DNA of 64,000 nucleotides, from NCBI GenBank assembly GCA_005405945.1, contig BJHW01000001.1, forward strand, positions 1,426,001-1,490,000, in the 5' to 3' direction. Shown piece after piece: positions 15,808 through 29,200 of the stretch. Source of the DNA: Streptomyces violaceusniger. GTDB lineage: Bacteria; Actinomycetota; Actinomycetes; Streptomycetales; Streptomycetaceae. Under the pieces are notes generated by a model, which saw only the letters and a program-made list of their open reading frames with translations, made no database searches and was not told the DNA's origin. Position 1 is the stretch's first letter; each line of letters begins with the position of its first letter. The translations under genes were made by a program, and so were the position numbers.

Positions 15808-17296
15808 CCCTCCCCCTCACCCTCCACCTGCGAAAACACACCCACCACACGCCGACCCACCCCATCCGGCGCCCCCACCGACAACTGCACCCGCACCCCA
15901 CCACGCTCAGGCACCACCAAAGGCGCCTCCAACGTCAACTCCTCCAACCACCCACAACCCACCCCATCACCCGCACGCAACACCAACTCCACCAACGCCG
16001 ACCCGGGCACCACCACCACACCCCACACCGCATGATCAGCCAACCACCCATGCGAAACCAACGACAACCGCCCCGTCAACAACACCCCATCCCCACCCGC
16101 CAACCCCACCACCGCACCCAACAACGGATGATCAGCCGAACCCAGACCAAGACCAGCCGCCGCACCCTCGCCGACGGCCACACCCGCTGACTCCAGCCAG
16201 TACCGCTCCCGCTGGAAGGCATACGTGGGCAGCTCGACCCGACGCGCACCCGTCCCCGCGAACATCCGAGCCCAGTCGACAGAGGCCCCGCCCACGTAAG
16301 CCTCGGCCACGGAGGTCAGGAAACGGTCCAGACCGCCTTCGTCGCGGCGCAGCGAACCGACCGCGGTGACACGGGTGCCATGCTCCTCGGCCGTCTGCTC
16401 CACACCCATCGTGAGCACCGGATGGGCACTGGCCTCGACAAACACCTGGAAACCATCGGCCAGCAGAGCCCGGACGGCCTCGTCAAAGCGCACCGTCTGA
16501 CGCAGATTGCGATACCAGTACCCCGCATCCAGACCGGTCGTATCCAGCACCCCACCGGCCACCGTCGAATAGAACGGCACCAACGACGACCGAGGATCAA
16601 TCCCCGCCAGCTCCCGCAGCAACTCGCCCTCGATGGCCTCCACATGAGCACAATGCGAGGCGTAATCCACCGGAACACGCCGCGCCCGGATCCCCTCCGC
16701 CTCACACACGGCCACCAACTCGTCCAACGCATCCGCGTCACCGGACACCACGACCGCCGAAGGCCCGTTCACCGCCGCCACCGACAACCGCTCACCCCAC
16801 ACCCCCAGCCGCTCCCGCACCTCCCCCACCGGCAACGACACCGACACCATCCCGCCACGCCCCGACAACGCCCGCAACGCCCTACTCCGCAACGCCACCA
16901 CACGCGCCCCATCCTCCAACGACAACGCACCCGCCACACACGCCGCCGCAATCTCACCCTGCGAATGACCCACCACCGCCGACGGCACCACCCCAAACGA
17001 ACGCCACACCTCCGCCAACGACACCATCACCGCCCACAACACCGGCTGCACCACATCCACCCGCCCCAACGCCACCTCATCACCCAACACATCCACCAAC
17101 GACCACCCCACAAACGGCGCCAACGCCACCGCACACTCCCCAACCGCTCCGCAAACACCGAAGACGACTCCAACAACCCCACAGCCATCCCCACCCACTG
17201 CGACCCCTGCCCCGGAAACACCAACACCGCACGACCATCACCACCCGCAACCACACCCCGCACCACACCCACCACATCCCGACCCTCAGCCACCGC
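15521..17296 (-). repeat. duplicated AT10/DH10 block (copy 1 of 2)
   Basis: Two stretches, 15521-16147 and 16327-17296, are almost base-for-base equal to 26513-27140 and 27314-28284 in module 8. The main differences I see are two missing C bases in this copy and a single substitution near 16000. The short interval between them (the start of DH10) is diverged. Confidence 0.9.
15810..17138 (-). CDS. PKS-C segment 2: methylmalonyl AT10 and first half of DH10
   Basis: This segment continues AT10 directly. It contains [14 protein letters not shown] around the catalytic Ser and [12 protein letters not shown], the YASH signature that goes with (2S)-methylmalonyl-CoA, so a methyl branch is added. 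[14 protein letters not shown] closes the AT. DH10 then shows [16 protein letters not shown], an intact HxxxGxxxxP catalytic motif. The frame is lost at CCCC 15807-15810, just before WTRHATGVL. The DNA is almost identical to that of module 8 (blocks 27314-28284 and 26513-27140) and uses many GTG, GGG and GGT codons, unlike its surroundings. Both in-frame ends are frameshift positions rather than biological starts or stops. Confidence 0.9.
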
Positions 17297-18931
17297 GCCC
17301 AAGCCCTCAACCAAAGCCGCACGACCGGACCCCAACACCACCGCACGATGCTCAAACGCACTACGCGCCGTCGCCAGAGAGAACCCGACATCGGTGACGG
17401 CCGCCTCCGCCCGAGCACCGAGGTGGGCGAGCAGCCCTTGGGCCTGGGCGCGCAACGCACCCTCGGACTTCCCCGAGACCAGCCACGGCACGATACCGGA
17501 AGGCAGTTGCCCCGTCTCCTCCGGCGCTTCGCCCTCCGGGTCGGCCGGAGGCTCCTGCTCGAGGATGATGTGTGCGTTGGTGCCGCTGATCCCGAAGGAC
17601 GAGACACCCGCCCGACGGGGCTCGTCGCCCTCGGGCCACGGCGTGGCCTCGGTGAGCAGCCTCACCCCGCCCGCCGACCAGTCCACGTGGGGCGACGGCT
17701 CATCGACGTGCAGGGTCTGCGGCAGCAGCCCGTGCCGCATCGCCTGCACCATCTTGATGACGCCCGCCACGCCCGCCGCCGCCTGCGTATGGCCGATGTT
17801 GGACTTGATGGAGCCGAGCCACAGCGGCCGCTCCTCGGGCCGGTCCTGCCCGTACGTGGCCAGCAGCGCCTGCGCCTCGATCGGGTCGCCCAGCGTCGTA
17901 CCCGTGCCATGGGCCTCGACCGCGTCCACCTGCTTGGCGGAGAGTTTGGCGTCGGCGAGGGCCTGGCGGATCACTCGTTGCTGGGACGGTCCGTTGGGCG
18001 CGGTGAGGCCGTTGCTCGCACCGTCCTGGTTGATGGCGGAGCCCCGTACCACCGCCAGCACCGGGTGGCCGTTGCGCCGCGCGTCCGACAGCCGCTCCAG
18101 CAGCAGCATGCCCACACCCTCGCCCCAGCCCGTCCCATCGGCGGCCGCCGCGAACGGCTTGCACCGGCCGTCCGGCGCCAGCCCGCGCTGACGGCTGAAC
18201 TCCACGAAGGTTCCGGGGGTGGACATCACCGTGACGCCACCCGCGAGGGCGAGTGTGCACTCCTGGCGCCGAAGGGCCTGACCGGCCCAGTGCAGCGCCA
18301 CCAGGGAAGAGGAGCACGCCGTGTCGACGGTGACCGCCGGGCCCTCGAGGCCCAGGGTGTAGGCGACCCGGCCGGAGGCGATGCTGCCCGCGGTGCCGTT
18401 GCCCAGATAGCCCTCCACACCCGCGGGCAGTGAGGTCAGACCGGTGCCGTAGTCGTGGTACATCACACCGGTGAAGACACCGGTCTTGCTGCCCCGCACC
18501 GACTCCGGGTCGATACCGGCCCGCTCGAACGCCTCCCAAGCCGTCTCCAGCAGCAACCGCTGCTGGGGGTCGGTCGCAAGCGCCTCGCGCGGGGACATCC
18601 CGAAGAACGCCGGGTCGAATTCACCGGCGCCGTGCAGGAATCCGCCCTCGCGCGCATAGCTCTTGCCCACTGCGCCCGGGTCGGGGTCGTACAGCCCCTC
18701 CACGTCCCAGCCACGGTCCTGGGGGAAGCCCGAGATGGCGTCCTCACCGGCGGCCACCGACCGCCACAGCTCCTCGGGCGAGCGCAGCCCGCCCGGGTAG
18801 CGGCAGCTCATCGCCACGATTGCGATCGGCTCGTGGTCCGCGGACTCCGCTTCCTGGAGGCGCTGACGCGTCTGGTGGAGTTCGGCAATGACTCGCTTGA
18901 GGTAATCCCGGAGTTTGTCTTCGTTGCTCAT
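17141..18931 (-). CDS. PKS-C segment 1: N-terminal docking domain, KS10, start of AT10
   Basis: This is the true 5' end of PKS-C. The ATG at 18931 opens with [18 protein letters not shown] and a following coiled-coil helix, the usual N-terminal docking domain that receives the chain from an upstream PKS protein. A weak GGGAAAG lies a few bases before the start. The KS begins with [15 protein letters not shown] at about residue 33 and carries the active-site motif VDTACSSSL, the His motifs EAHGTGT and NIGHT, and the closing NAHIILEQ. It should be a working condensing enzyme. The flanking linker ([13 protein letters not shown]) and the first part of the AT up to SSVFAERLG follow. There a run CCCC at 17138-17141 breaks the frame. 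The sister module 8 has five C at the same place in otherwise identical DNA. The upstream gene ends 60 bases before this start. Confidence 0.9.
18840..18931 (-). other. N-terminal docking domain of PKS-C
   Basis: The helix [20 protein letters not shown] is followed by [18 protein letters not shown], directly in front of KS10. Its partner should be the C-terminal tail of PKS-B (19220-18995), ending [13 protein letters not shown]. Confidence 0.8.
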
Positions 18932-18991
18932 CGCGCTTTCCCAATCACAAGGCTGTCGGCTGATCGCGGAGGGGCATTGCTCCAGGTCGCT

Positions 18992-21900
18992 TCAGAGAAT
19001 TCCGAGATCCTCGTCCACCATCTTGAAGAGTTCGCCATCCGTCGCCGATTCGAGTTGGTCGACGAGAGCAGCGCTGCTGCTCGGGACTTCCTGTGTGTCG
19101 CCGTACTTTGCCAAGAGCTCCCGCAGGCGTGACACCACATCCGTGCGGCCGATCTCCTCCCAGGTCATCGCCGACAGACCGGCTTCGAGCTGATCGATGC
19201 CCACGGATACGGGCACCGAGGTGGCGGCGGATCCGGCATCCCGCGTCAGCTCGTGGTGAAGGTGCTGGGCCAGGGCGGTGGGGGTCGGGTGGTCGAAGAC
19301 CAGCGTCGCGGTCAGACGCAGTCCGGTCACCGTGCCGAGCCGGTTGCGCAATTCCACCGCCGTCAGCGAGTCGAAGCCGAAGTCCTTGAACGCACGGCCC
19401 GGTTCCACGGTTTCCGGACCGCCGTGGCCCAGCACCGCGGCGACATTGCGCCGTACCGTGTCCAGCATCAGGCGTTCGCCTTCCGCATACGAGGCTCCGG
19501 CCAGGCGCGCCCGCAACGCCTCCGCCGCCCCGGCCGCTCCGGCCACTCCGGTGGATTCCGCCGTCACCCGGCGGGTGGGCACCCGCACCAACTCCCTCAG
19601 CACATACGGCACTTCGGCGAGGCCGTCGTGTGCGGCGGCCCTCCAGACCGTCGTGTTCAGCCGTGCGGCGGCAATGACCGGGCCATCGCTCGCACAGGCG
19701 GCGTCGAACAGCGCAAGCCCCTCGGCCGACGACAGGGCGGAGATGCCGACCTGGTCCATTCGCCGCCTGTCCACCTCGGCCAGGCCCGCGGTCATCCCAC
19801 TGCGTTCCTCCCACAGTCCCCAGACCAGCGACAGACCGGGGAGGCCGTGCGCCCGGCGCCGTGCGGCCAGCGCGTCGAGGAGGGCGTTGGCGGCCGCGTA
19901 GTTACCCTGTCCGGCGGCCCCGAACATGCCCGCCACCGAGGAGAAGACCACAAACGCCGACAGGTCGAGCCCGGCCGTCAGCTCATGCAGGACGAGTGCC
20001 GCCTCCGCCTTCGGCCGCAGCACGGTGTCCAGCCGCTCCGGAGTCAACGACGCGATCACACCGTCGTCCAGCACGGCGGCGGCGTGGACGACACCCTTGA
20101 GCGGATGCGCGGCGGGGATGTCCGACAGCACCGCGCCGAGGGCGTCCCGGTCGGCCACATCACAGGCCGCCCAGATCACCGACGCCCCGGCCGAGGCCAG
20201 CTCATCGGCCAGCTCGGCCGCGCCCTCGGCCGCCGATCCCCTGCGGCTGAGCAGCACCAGATGCCGCACACCATGGTCGGCCACCAGATGCCGGGCCAGC
20301 AGACCACCCAGGGTGCCGCCGGCCCCGGTGATGAGGACCGTGCCCTCGGGGTCCCATGTCGCCGAAGCGCCCGATTCCGACTCCCCCTCGGCCCGGACCA
20401 GCCTCGCCGCCAGTACGCGCCCTCCGCGCACGGCCAACTGCGGCTCGCCCGAGGCGAGGGCCGTGGCCAGCGGAACGGAGCCGAGCTCCGTGGGATCGTC
20501 CACATCGAGGAGGAGCACTCGGCCGGGGTCTTCGGCCTGCGCGGACCGCACCAGGCCCCATACCGCCGCCCCTGCGAGGTCGTCCACACCCTCGGTCGAG
20601 GTGGTGGCCACGGCGCCGCACGTGGTCACGACCAGACGGGAGTCGGCGAACCGCTCCTCGGCCAACCACTCCCGCACCCGCTCCAGCGCCTGATGCGTCG
20701 CGCCACGTAGCGCCCGGTGGCTGTCGCCACTGCTGCCGGCCGCGGAGGCCAGCAGCACCCACTCCGGCAGGGGGTCACCCTCGGCACCGGACCGGGCAAG
20801 TGCGCCCAGGTCAGAGTGCGTTCGCACCTGCCAGCCCGCCGACCGCAGCGCCATGGCCAGCTCACAGTCCTCCTCACCGATCACCGCACAGCGGGCGGTG
20901 GACGGTTCGTCGGCCGGAAGCGGCATGGCGTTCCACCGCAACCGGAACAGCGTCTCATGGGAGGTGCCGCGCGCGGCGTCGATCTGCTCGGCGGAGACCG
21001 GGCGCGTCACCAGCTCTGCCACCGAGGCCATCAACCGGCCCGTCTCATCGGCCACGGCGAGCGACAGACCGTCGGCCCCGGCCGCCGCCAGCCGTACGCG
21101 GACCGTGGTCGCGCCGGTGATGTGCGCCGACACCCCGTTCCAGGCGAACGGCAAGCGGACCTGCTCCGCGTCCGAGGCCACCAGGCCACCGGGCCCCGCC
21201 ATATGAAGGGCGGCGTCGAGCAACGCGGGGTGCACGCGGAAGCGCGCGGCGTCCGGCCACTGCTCCTCGGCCAGTGCCACCTCGGCGAACACCTCGGTGA
21301 ACACTTCGCTTTCACGCCGCCAGGCGGCCCGCACGCCCTGGAACGCCGGCCCGTACGCGAGCCCGCCCAGCGCGAAGCGCTCGTACATGCCACTGATGTC
21401 GATCGCCTCGGCATCCGCGGGTGGCCACACGCTCAGCTCGGCCGAGATCGCCGCCTCCGGCCGCTCGGCCTGGGTCAGAACGCCGGTGGCGTGGCGTGTC
21501 CAGGGGTGGTCCTCATCGCCGGATTCCTGCCGGGAGTAGACGGTGACGGGTCGGCGGCCGTCGTCATCGGCTCCGGCCACCATCACCTGGAGCTGGATCG
21601 CACCGCGCTCGGGAAGGACCAGGGGCGCTTCCAGCACCAGGTCGTCCACCTGGTCACAGCCGAAACGGCCACCGGCATGCAGCGCCAGATCCACGAAGGC
21701 CGTCCCCGGCACCACCACCGAGCCCAGCACGGCGTGGTCGGCCAGCCAGGCGTGCGTACGCGCGGACAGCCGGCCGGTGAACAAGCAGCCGTCGGAGTCG
21801 GGCAGCCTCACGGCTGCACCGAGCAGGGGGTGTTCCTCGGACCGCAGCCCCGCCGAGGCCACGTTGCCCGCCGCCCCACCGGCCTCGAGCCAGTACCGCT

Positions 21901-23227
21901 TCCGCTGGAAGGCGTAAGTCGGCAGCTCCACGTGGCGTACGGGACTCGGCGCGAGCAGCGCCGTCCAGTCCACCGGGACGCCACGGACGAAGATGCGAGC
22001 CAATGCCTCCTGGAACGTGGCCGCCTCGTCACGGCCGCTGCGCAGGGCGGAGACGAACTCGGCGTCCGGCGCGCAGTCCTGACCCATGCCGGAGAGCACC
22101 CCGTCCGGGCCCAGCTCCAGGGATGTCGTCACACCCGCCTCCGCGAGAGCCGCCATGCCGTCGGCGAAGCGCACGGTCTCACGGACGTGTCGCACCCAGT
22201 ACTCGGCGGAGCACAGCGCATCGGCGTCCGCCACCAGGCCCGTCACGTTCGACACGACGGGGATACGGGGAGGCGCGTACGACAGCCCCTCGGCCACCTG
22301 CCGGAACTCCGCCAGCATCGGCTCCATCAGCGGCGAGTGGAAGGCATGGGAGACCCGCAGCCGCTTGGTCTTGACGCCCTGAGCGTCAAGCTCCCCGGCG
22401 ACCTCCACCACCGCCTCTTCCGCACCGGAAATCACGGTCGAGCGCGGACCGTTGACCGCGGCCACACTCACCTCGGCCTCACGACCGGCCAGCAACGGCA
22501 GCACATCCGCCTCGGCGGCCCGCACCGACACCATCGCCCCACCCGACGGCAACCCCTGCATCAGCCGACCGCGAGCCGCCACCAACGCACACGCGTCCGC
22601 AAGCGACAACACCCCCGCCACATACACCGCCACCAACTCACCAATCGAATGCCCCGCCACGAAATCCGGCCGCACACCCCACGACTCCACCAACCGGAAC
22701 AGCGCCACCTCCACAGCGAACAACCCACACTGGGTATACGCGGTCCCATCCAGCCCCTCCACGTCCCCACGGATCACCTCCCGCAGCGAACGCCCCAACA
22801 TCCCGTCGAACTGCCCACACACCTCATCGAAGGCATCCGCGAACACCGGAAACGCCTCATACAGCCCCTGGCCCATCCCAACCCGCTGACTGCCCTGACC
22901 CGAGAACAACACCGCCAACTTCCCCGGCACCACAGAGCCCCGCACCACACCCGCCGCCGGTACGTCATCCACCAGCGCTTCCAGCCCGGCCTCGAAACCC
23001 TGGCGGTCACCGGCCAGCACCACCGCACGGTGCTCGAACATCGAGCGCGTGGTCACCAGCGACGAGGCCACGTCCACAACCGACGCCTCGGTGTCCGGCT
23101 CCCCGCGCACCGACGACAGCAGCCGCTCCGCCTGCGCCCACAGCGCACCCTCGGACTTCGCCGACACCACCCACGGCACCAGCACGGCCAATCCGTCCCT
23201 TACCGGCGTGGCGACACGCCGTTCCTC
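18992..23227 (-). CDS. PKS-B segment 2: AT9-DH9-KR9-ACP9 and C-terminal docking domain
   Basis: AT9 shows [15 protein letters not shown] and SHAFHS, predicting malonyl-CoA. DH9 has [17 protein letters not shown] (HxxxGxxxxP intact) and [13 protein letters not shown] small tandem duplication, [10 protein letters not shown] (about 21310-21280), sits in its substrate-side loop. KR9 has [18 protein letters not shown] in [20 protein letters not shown] and NYAAAN (B1-type). ACP9 has FGFDSL. After the ACP the protein ends with helices [11 protein letters not shown] and [11 protein letters not shown] and the acidic tail [20 protein letters not shown], a typical C-terminal docking domain that should bind the N-terminal helix of PKS-C. 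The stop is TGA at 18994-18992, 60 bases before the PKS-C start. The module should leave an unbranched trans-type alkene, inferred from B-type KR plus DH. Confidence 0.92.
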   Translation of the reverse strand, partial: EERRVATPVRDGLAVLVPWVVSAKSEGALWAQAERLLSSVRGEPDTEASVVDVASSLVTTRSMFEHRAVVLAGDRQGFEAGLEALVDDVPAAGVVRGSVVPGKLAVLFSGQGSQRVGMGQGLYEAFPVFADAFDEVCGQFDGMLGRSLREVIRGDVEGLDGTAYTQCGLFAVEVALFRLVESWGVRPDFVAGHSIGELVAVYVAGVLSLADACALVAARGRLMQGLPSGGAMVSVRAAEADVLPLLAGREAEVSVAAVNGPRSTVISGAEEAVVEVAGELDAQGVKTKRLRVSHAFHSPLMEPMLAEFRQVAEGLSYAPPRIPVVSNVTGLVADADALCSAEYWVRHVRETVRFADGMAALAEAGVTTSLELGPDGVLSGMGQDCAPDAEFVSALRSGRDEAATFQEALARIFVRGVPVDWTALLAPSPVRHVELPTYAFQRKRYWLEAGGAAGNVASAGLRSEEHPLLGAAVRLPDSDGCLFTGRLSARTHAWLADHAVLGSVVVPGTAFVDLALHAGGRFGCDQVDDLVLEAPLVLPERGAIQLQVMVAGADDDGRRPVTVYSRQESGDEDHPWTRHATGVLTQAERPEAAISAELSVWPPADAEAIDISGMYERFALGGLAYGPAFQGVRAAWRRESEVFTEVFAEVALAEEQWPDAARFRVHPALLDAALHMAGPGGLVASDAEQVRLPFAWNGVSAHITGATTVRVRLAAAGADGLSLAVADETGRLMASVAELVTRPVSAEQIDAARGTSHETLFRLRWNAMPLPADEPSTARCAVIGEEDCELAMALRSAGWQVRTHSDLGALARSGAEGDPLPEWVLLASAAGSSGDSHRALRGATHQALERVREWLAEERFADSRLVVTTCGAVATTSTEGVDDLAGAAVWGLVRSAQAEDPGRVLLLDVDDPTELGSVPLATALASGEPQLAVRGGRVLAARLVRAEGESESGASATWDPEGTVLITGAGGTLGGLLARHLVADHGVRHLVLLSRRGSAAEGAAELADELASAGASVIWAACDVADRDALGAVLSDIPAAHPLKGVVHAAAVLDDGVIASLTPERLDTVLRPKAEAALVLHELTAGLDLSAFVVFSSVAGMFGAAGQGNYAAANALLDALAARRRAHGLPGLSLVWGLWEERSGMTAGLAEVDRRRMDQVGISALSSAEGLALFDAACASDGPVIAAARLNTTVWRAAAHDGLAEVPYVLRELVRVPTRRVTAESTGVAGAAGAAEALRARLAGASYAEGERLMLDTVRRNVAAVLGHGGPETVEPGRAFKDFGFDSLTAVELRNRLGTVTGLRLTATLVFDHPTPTALAQHLHHELTRDAGSAATSVPVSVGIDQLEAGLSAMTWEEIGRTDVVSRLRELLAKYGDTQEVPSSSAALVDQLESATDGELFKMVDEDLGIL
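22161..22920 (-). repeat. malonyl-AT block, module 9 copy
   Basis: Same 760-base block as in modules 7 and 11. Differences are scattered single bases. Confidence 0.88.
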
Positions 23228-23229
23228 GG

Positions 23230-26200
23230 GGCCTGCTCAACGATCACATGCGCATTGGTCCCGCTGGCGCCGAAGGAGGAGACACCCGCACGCCTCGGGC
23301 GCCCCGTCTCCGGCCACTCCGTCGCGTCCGTGAGCAACCGCACCGCGCCCTCGGACCAGTCCACATGCGGCGACGGCTCATCGACGTGCAGTGTCTTCGG
23401 CAGTACGCCGTGCCGCATCGCCAGCACCATCTTCATCACACCCGCCACACCGGCAGCCGCCTGCGTGTGGCCGATGTTCGACTTGATCGAGCCGAGCCAC
23501 AACGGCCGCTCCTCGATACCCCGCTCGCGCCCGTAGGTCGACAGCAGCGCCTGTGCCTCGATGGGATCGCCGAGTGTCGTGCCCGTACCGTGTGCTTCGA
23601 CCGCGTCCACGTCAGCGGCCGACAGCCCAGCGCTTGCCAGCGCGGCCCTGATGACCCGCTGCTGCGACGGGCCGTTGGGAGCCGTCAGTCCGTTGGACGC
23701 GCCGTCCTGGTTGACGGCGGACCCGCGGACGACGGCGAGCACCCGGTGGCCATTGCGCCGTGCGTCCGAGAGGCGTTCCAGCAGCAGCACGCCGACGCCC
23801 TCGGAGAACCCCGTACCGTCCGCGGCCCCCGCGAACGCCTTGCAGCGACCGTCGGCCGACAGCCCCCGCTGGCGGCTGAACTCCACGAACAAGGCGGGGG
23901 TCGACATCACCGTCACGCCACCGGCGAGCGCGAGCGAGCACTCCCCCTGGCGCAGCGACTGGGCCGCGAGATGCAGCGCCACCAGCGACGACGAGCAGGC
24001 GGTGTCCACCGTCACCGCGGGCCCTTCGAAGCCGAAGGTGTAGGAGACGCGGCCCGAGGCGATGCTGCCGGCGGTGCCGTTGCCGATGTAGCCCTCGACT
24101 CCTTCCGGCACCGTGGCCGAGCCGTAGTCGTGGTGCATGATGCCGGCGAAGACGCCGGTCTGGCTGCCGCGCACCGACGCCGGGTCGATACCGGCTCGCT
24201 CCAGCGCCTCCCACGACGCCTCCAGCAGCAGCCGCTGCTGCGGATCCATCGCCAGCGCCTCACGCGGCGAAATACCGAAGAACTCCGGATCGAAATCACC
24301 GGCGTCGTACAGGAAACCACCTTCACGCGCATACGCCGTGCCCCGGTGATCGGGGTCCGGGTGATACAGACCCTCCAGGTCCCAGCCGCGATCGTCCGGA
24401 AAGGCGGAGATGGCGTCTCCGCCGCGGGCGACAAGCCGCCACAGATCCTCGGGGGACTTCACTCCACCGGGGAAGCGGCAGCTCATGCCCACGATGGCGA
24501 TCGGCTCGTCCTGGGAGGCGGCCACCGACACGCGATGCCCTGCGTCGGCAGCTGCCTCGCCGCTCCTGCCGAGCAGCTCATCACGGAGGTAGCGGGCGAG
24601 CGCCTGGGGTGAGGGGTAGTCGAAGACGAGGGTGGCGGGCAGGCGCAGTCCGGTGGCCGTGTTCAGCCGATTGCGCAGCTCTACGGCCGTCAGCGAGTCG
24701 AACCCGAGCTCCTTGAACGCACGCTCCGGCTCGATCTGCTCCACCTCGGAGTAGCCGAGCACCGCGCCGACCCCGCCACGCACGAGATCCAGCAGCGTCT
24801 GCTCCCGCTCGTCCTCCGAGAGCCCGGCGAGCCGGACGAGGTCACCGTGCGGGGCTGTGTCCATGCCCGGCGCGGCGTCCGCAAGGGCCCTCCGCGAGGG
24901 GGTACGCACCAGACGCCGGAGCAACGGCGGTACGGCTCCGGCCTCACCACGGAGCGCTGCCGGGGCGATCCGCACGGGAACCAGCAGCGACTGGTCCATG
25001 GCGCTCGCCGCGTCGAGGAGCGCAAGACCCTCGTCCGACGACAGCGGGATGACGCCGCTGCGCTCCATCCGGGCGACGTCGGCGTCGGCGAGGTGGCCGG
25101 TCATATCGCTGCGTTCGGCCCAGAAACCCCAGGCCAACGACACCCCCGCAAGCCCACGCGCCCGACGGCGCGCCGCCAGAGCGTCCAGAAACATGTTCGC
25201 CGCCGCATAGTTCCCCTGCCCCGCCGCACCAAAAGTGGCAGCGGCCGACGAGAACATCACAAACGCCGACAGATCCAGATCCCGCGTCAACTCATCCAGA
25301 TGCACCGCCGCATCGACCTTCGGCCGCAACACCGCGTCAATTCGTTCCGGCGTCAACGACTCCACCAGACCGTCGTCCAGCACACCTGCGGCATGCACCA
25401 CACCACGCAACGGACGATCCACCGGAATACCCGCCAGCACCTCCGCCAAGGCCTCACGGTCGGCGACGTCGCAGGCCGCCACCGTCACCGACGCACCCAG
25501 CTCCGCCAGCTCGGCCTCCAACTCCACCGCCCCAGCGGCCTCCAGCCCCCGCCGAGAGACCAGCACCAGATGCCGCACACCCCGCTCGGCCACCAAATGC
25601 CGCGCCACCAAACCACCCAGCGTGCCGGTAGCACCGGTCACCAGCACCGTGCCCTCAGGATCCCACGCAATCCCCGACCCAACTCCCCCAGCAGAAGCCG
25701 CAGGAACAACGGCACGCGCCAGCCGAGGCGCCAGAGCCTTCCCGGAACGGACGGCCACCTGAGGTTCCCCGCATCCCAGCACTACCTGAAGCACGTCGGC
25801 CGACACCGGTACGTCATCCACGTCCACCAGGACGAACCGATCCGGATGCTCAGCCTGCGCCGACCGCACCAAACCCCACACCGCAGCCGCCGCCACATCC
25901 AGCACATCCTCACCCGGCACGGCCGCCACCGCACCCCGTGTCACCACCACCAACCGCGAACCGGCGAACCGCTCCTCAGCCAACCACTCCCGCACCACAC
26001 CCAGAGCGTGGTGCGCGAGGTGGCGCGTGGCGGATGGAAGATCCTGTGCACCCGAGTCCGACTCGGACGCACATGACACGAGGACGACATCCGGGGAGCC
26101 TGCCAGGCTGCCCAGCTCCGCACTGCTCACTACCTCCTGCCCTGCCGCCTCCAAGGCGGCAGTGAGGCCGAGATCGTCCGATCCGACTATCGCCCACTGG

Positions 26201-29200
26201 GCCTGAGATGCCGCTCCCCGCGTGCCTTCTGCGGGCACACGGTCCCACTCCACGGTGAACAGCGAGTCCCTGGTCACCCGCGGGGACGCGGTGAGCTGGT
26301 CGGCCGCCAGCGGTCGCCCCACGAGCGAGTCGACCGAAGCCACCGGCACTCCGTCGGTGTCCACCACCAGCACCGAGATCGCCTCGGCGCCCGACGGCGA
26401 CAGGCGCACCCGCAGCGCTGTCGCACCCGTGGCGTACAGGGAGACACCTGTCCAGGCGAACGGCAGACGCGCGGGGCCCGTCTCCTCGTCGTCCGGCCCC
26501 ACCCCGGCCATATGCAGGGCGGCGTCGAGGAGGGCCGGGTGCAGACCATAACGTCCCGCCTCCGCCCGCTGCTCCTCCGCGAGCGCCACCTCAGCGAACA
26601 CCTCACCACCACGACGCCACGCCGCCCGCACCCCCTGAAAGACCGGCCCATACTCCAAACCCACCCCAGCCAACCGCTCATACACACCACCCACATCCAC
26701 CGCCACCGCACCAACAGGCGGCCACACACTCAACTCATACTCATCCGCCACCACAGGAACACCAACCGACAACACCCCCGTCGCATGCCGCGTCCACACC
26801 CCCTCCCCCTCACCCTCCACCTGCGAAAACACACCCACCACACGCCGACCCACCCCATCCGGCGCCCCCACCGACAACTGCACCCGCACCCCACCACGCT
26901 CAGGCACCACCAAAGGCGCCTCCAACGTCAACTCCTCCAACCACCCACAACCCACCCCATCACCCGCACGCAACACCAACTCCACCAACGCCGACCCCGG
27001 CACCACCACCACACCCCACACCGCATGATCAGCCAACCACCCATGCGAAACCAACGACAACCGCCCCGTCAACAACACCCCATCCCCACCCGCCAACCCC
27101 ACCACCGCACCCAACAACGGATGATCAGCCGAACCCAGACCGGCGGATGTCACATCGCCGACGGCCGACGAAGGAGTCTCGATCCAGTAGTGCTGGTGCT
27201 GGAAGGCATAGGTCGGCAATTCCACCTGCCGAGCGCCCCTCCCCCGGAACGCTGTGGACCAGTCGACAGACGCCCCGCCGACATACGCCTCGGCCAGTGA
27301 GGTGACAAACCGCTCCAGACCGCCTTCGTCGCGGCGCAGCGAACCGACCGCGGTGACACGGGTGCCATGCTCCTCGGCCGTCTGCTCCACACCCATCGTG
27401 AGCACCGGATGGGCACTGGCCTCGACAAACACCTGGAAACCATCGGCCAGCAGAGCCCGGACGGCCTCGTCAAAGCGCACCGTCTGACGCAGATTGCGAT
27501 ACCAGTACCCCGCATCCAGACCGGTCGTATCCAGCACCCCACCGGCCACCGTCGAATAGAACGGCACCAACGACGACCGAGGATCAATCCCCGCCAGCTC
27601 CCGCAGCAACTCGCCCTCGATGGCCTCCACATGAGCACAATGCGAGGCGTAATCCACCGGAACACGCCGCGCCCGGATCCCCTCCGCCTCACACACGGCC
27701 ACCAACTCATCCAACGCATCCGCGTCACCGGACACCACGACCGCCGAAGGCCCGTTCACCGCCGCCACCGACAACCGCTCACCCCACACCCCCAGCCGCT
27801 CCCGCACCTCCCCCACCGGCAACGACACCGACACCATCCCGCCACGCCCCGACAACGCCCGCAACGCCCTACTCCGCAACGCCACCACACGCGCCCCATC
27901 CTCCAACGACAACGCACCCGCCACACACGCCGCCGCAATCTCACCCTGCGAATGACCCACCACCGCCGACGGCACCACCCCAAACGAACGCCACACCTCC
28001 GCCAACGACACCATCACCGCCCACAACACCGGCTGCACCACATCCACCCGCCCCAACGCCACCTCATCACCCAACACATCCACCAACGACCACCCCACAA
28101 ACGGCGCCAACGCCACCGCACACTCCCCCAACCGCTCCGCAAACACCGAAGACGACTCCAACAACCCCACAGCCATCCCCACCCACTGCGACCCCTGCCC
28201 CGGAAACACCAACACCGCACGACCATCACCACCCGCAACCACACCCCGCACCACACCCACCACATCCCGACCCTCAGCCACCGCAGCCACCCCACCGGCC
28301 AAAGCACCCCGGTCCCCGGCCAGCACCACCGCACGATGCTCGAAAACGGTACGCGTCGTCGCCAGCGACCACCCGACATCTCCGGCCGACAGCTCCGGCC
28401 GCTCCCCCACGTACGACGCCAACCGACCCGCCTGTGCCCGCAACGCCGCCTCGGAGCGGGCCGTCAGCACCCACGGCACCACCGCGGAGTCGTCCCCGCT
28501 CGCCCCCTCGTCCGCCGCGGCGTCCTCATCGGCGACCGGCGCCTGCTCCAGCACCACATGGGCGTTGGTGCCGCTGACGCCGAAGGCCGACACACCGGCC
28601 CGGCGCGGTTCGCCACTCTCCGGCCATGCGACCTGCTCGGCCAGCAGCTCGACCGCGCCGGCCGACCAGTCCACGTGGGGCGTCGGCTCATCGACGTGCA
28701 GGGTCTTCGGCAGCGCACCGTGCTGCATGGCCAGGACCATCTTCATCACACCGGCCACACCCGCCGCCGCCTGGGTGTGGCCGAGGTTGGACTTCACCGA
28801 CCCCAGCAGCAGTGGCCGGCCGTCCGCGCGGTCCTGCCCGTAGGTGGCCAGCAGCGCCTGGGCCTCGATGGGGTCGCCCAGCGTCGTACCCGTGCCATGG
28901 GCCTCGACCGCGTCCACCTCGGCGGCCGAAAGCCGCGCGTTGGCCAGGGCCTGAAGGATGACGCGTTGCTGGGAAATGCCGTTGGGCACGGTCAGGCCGC
29001 TGCTGCTGCCGTCCTGGTTGACGGCGGAGCCGCGTACCACCGCCAGCACCGGGTGGCCGTTGCGCCGCGCGTCCGACAGCCGCTCCAGCAGCAGCATGCC
29101 CACACCCTCGCCCCAGCCCGTGCCGTCCGCGGCGGCCGCGAACGCCTTGCACCGGCCGTCCGGCGCGAGACCCCGCTGACGGCTGAACTCCACGAAGAGG

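Noticed and set aside
15600..17300. CAC/CCA-rich plus-strand text resembling a direct-repeat or CRISPR-like array
   Set aside because: There is no fixed repeat/spacer length. The pattern comes from GTG/GGT codons of AT10 and DH10 on the other strand.
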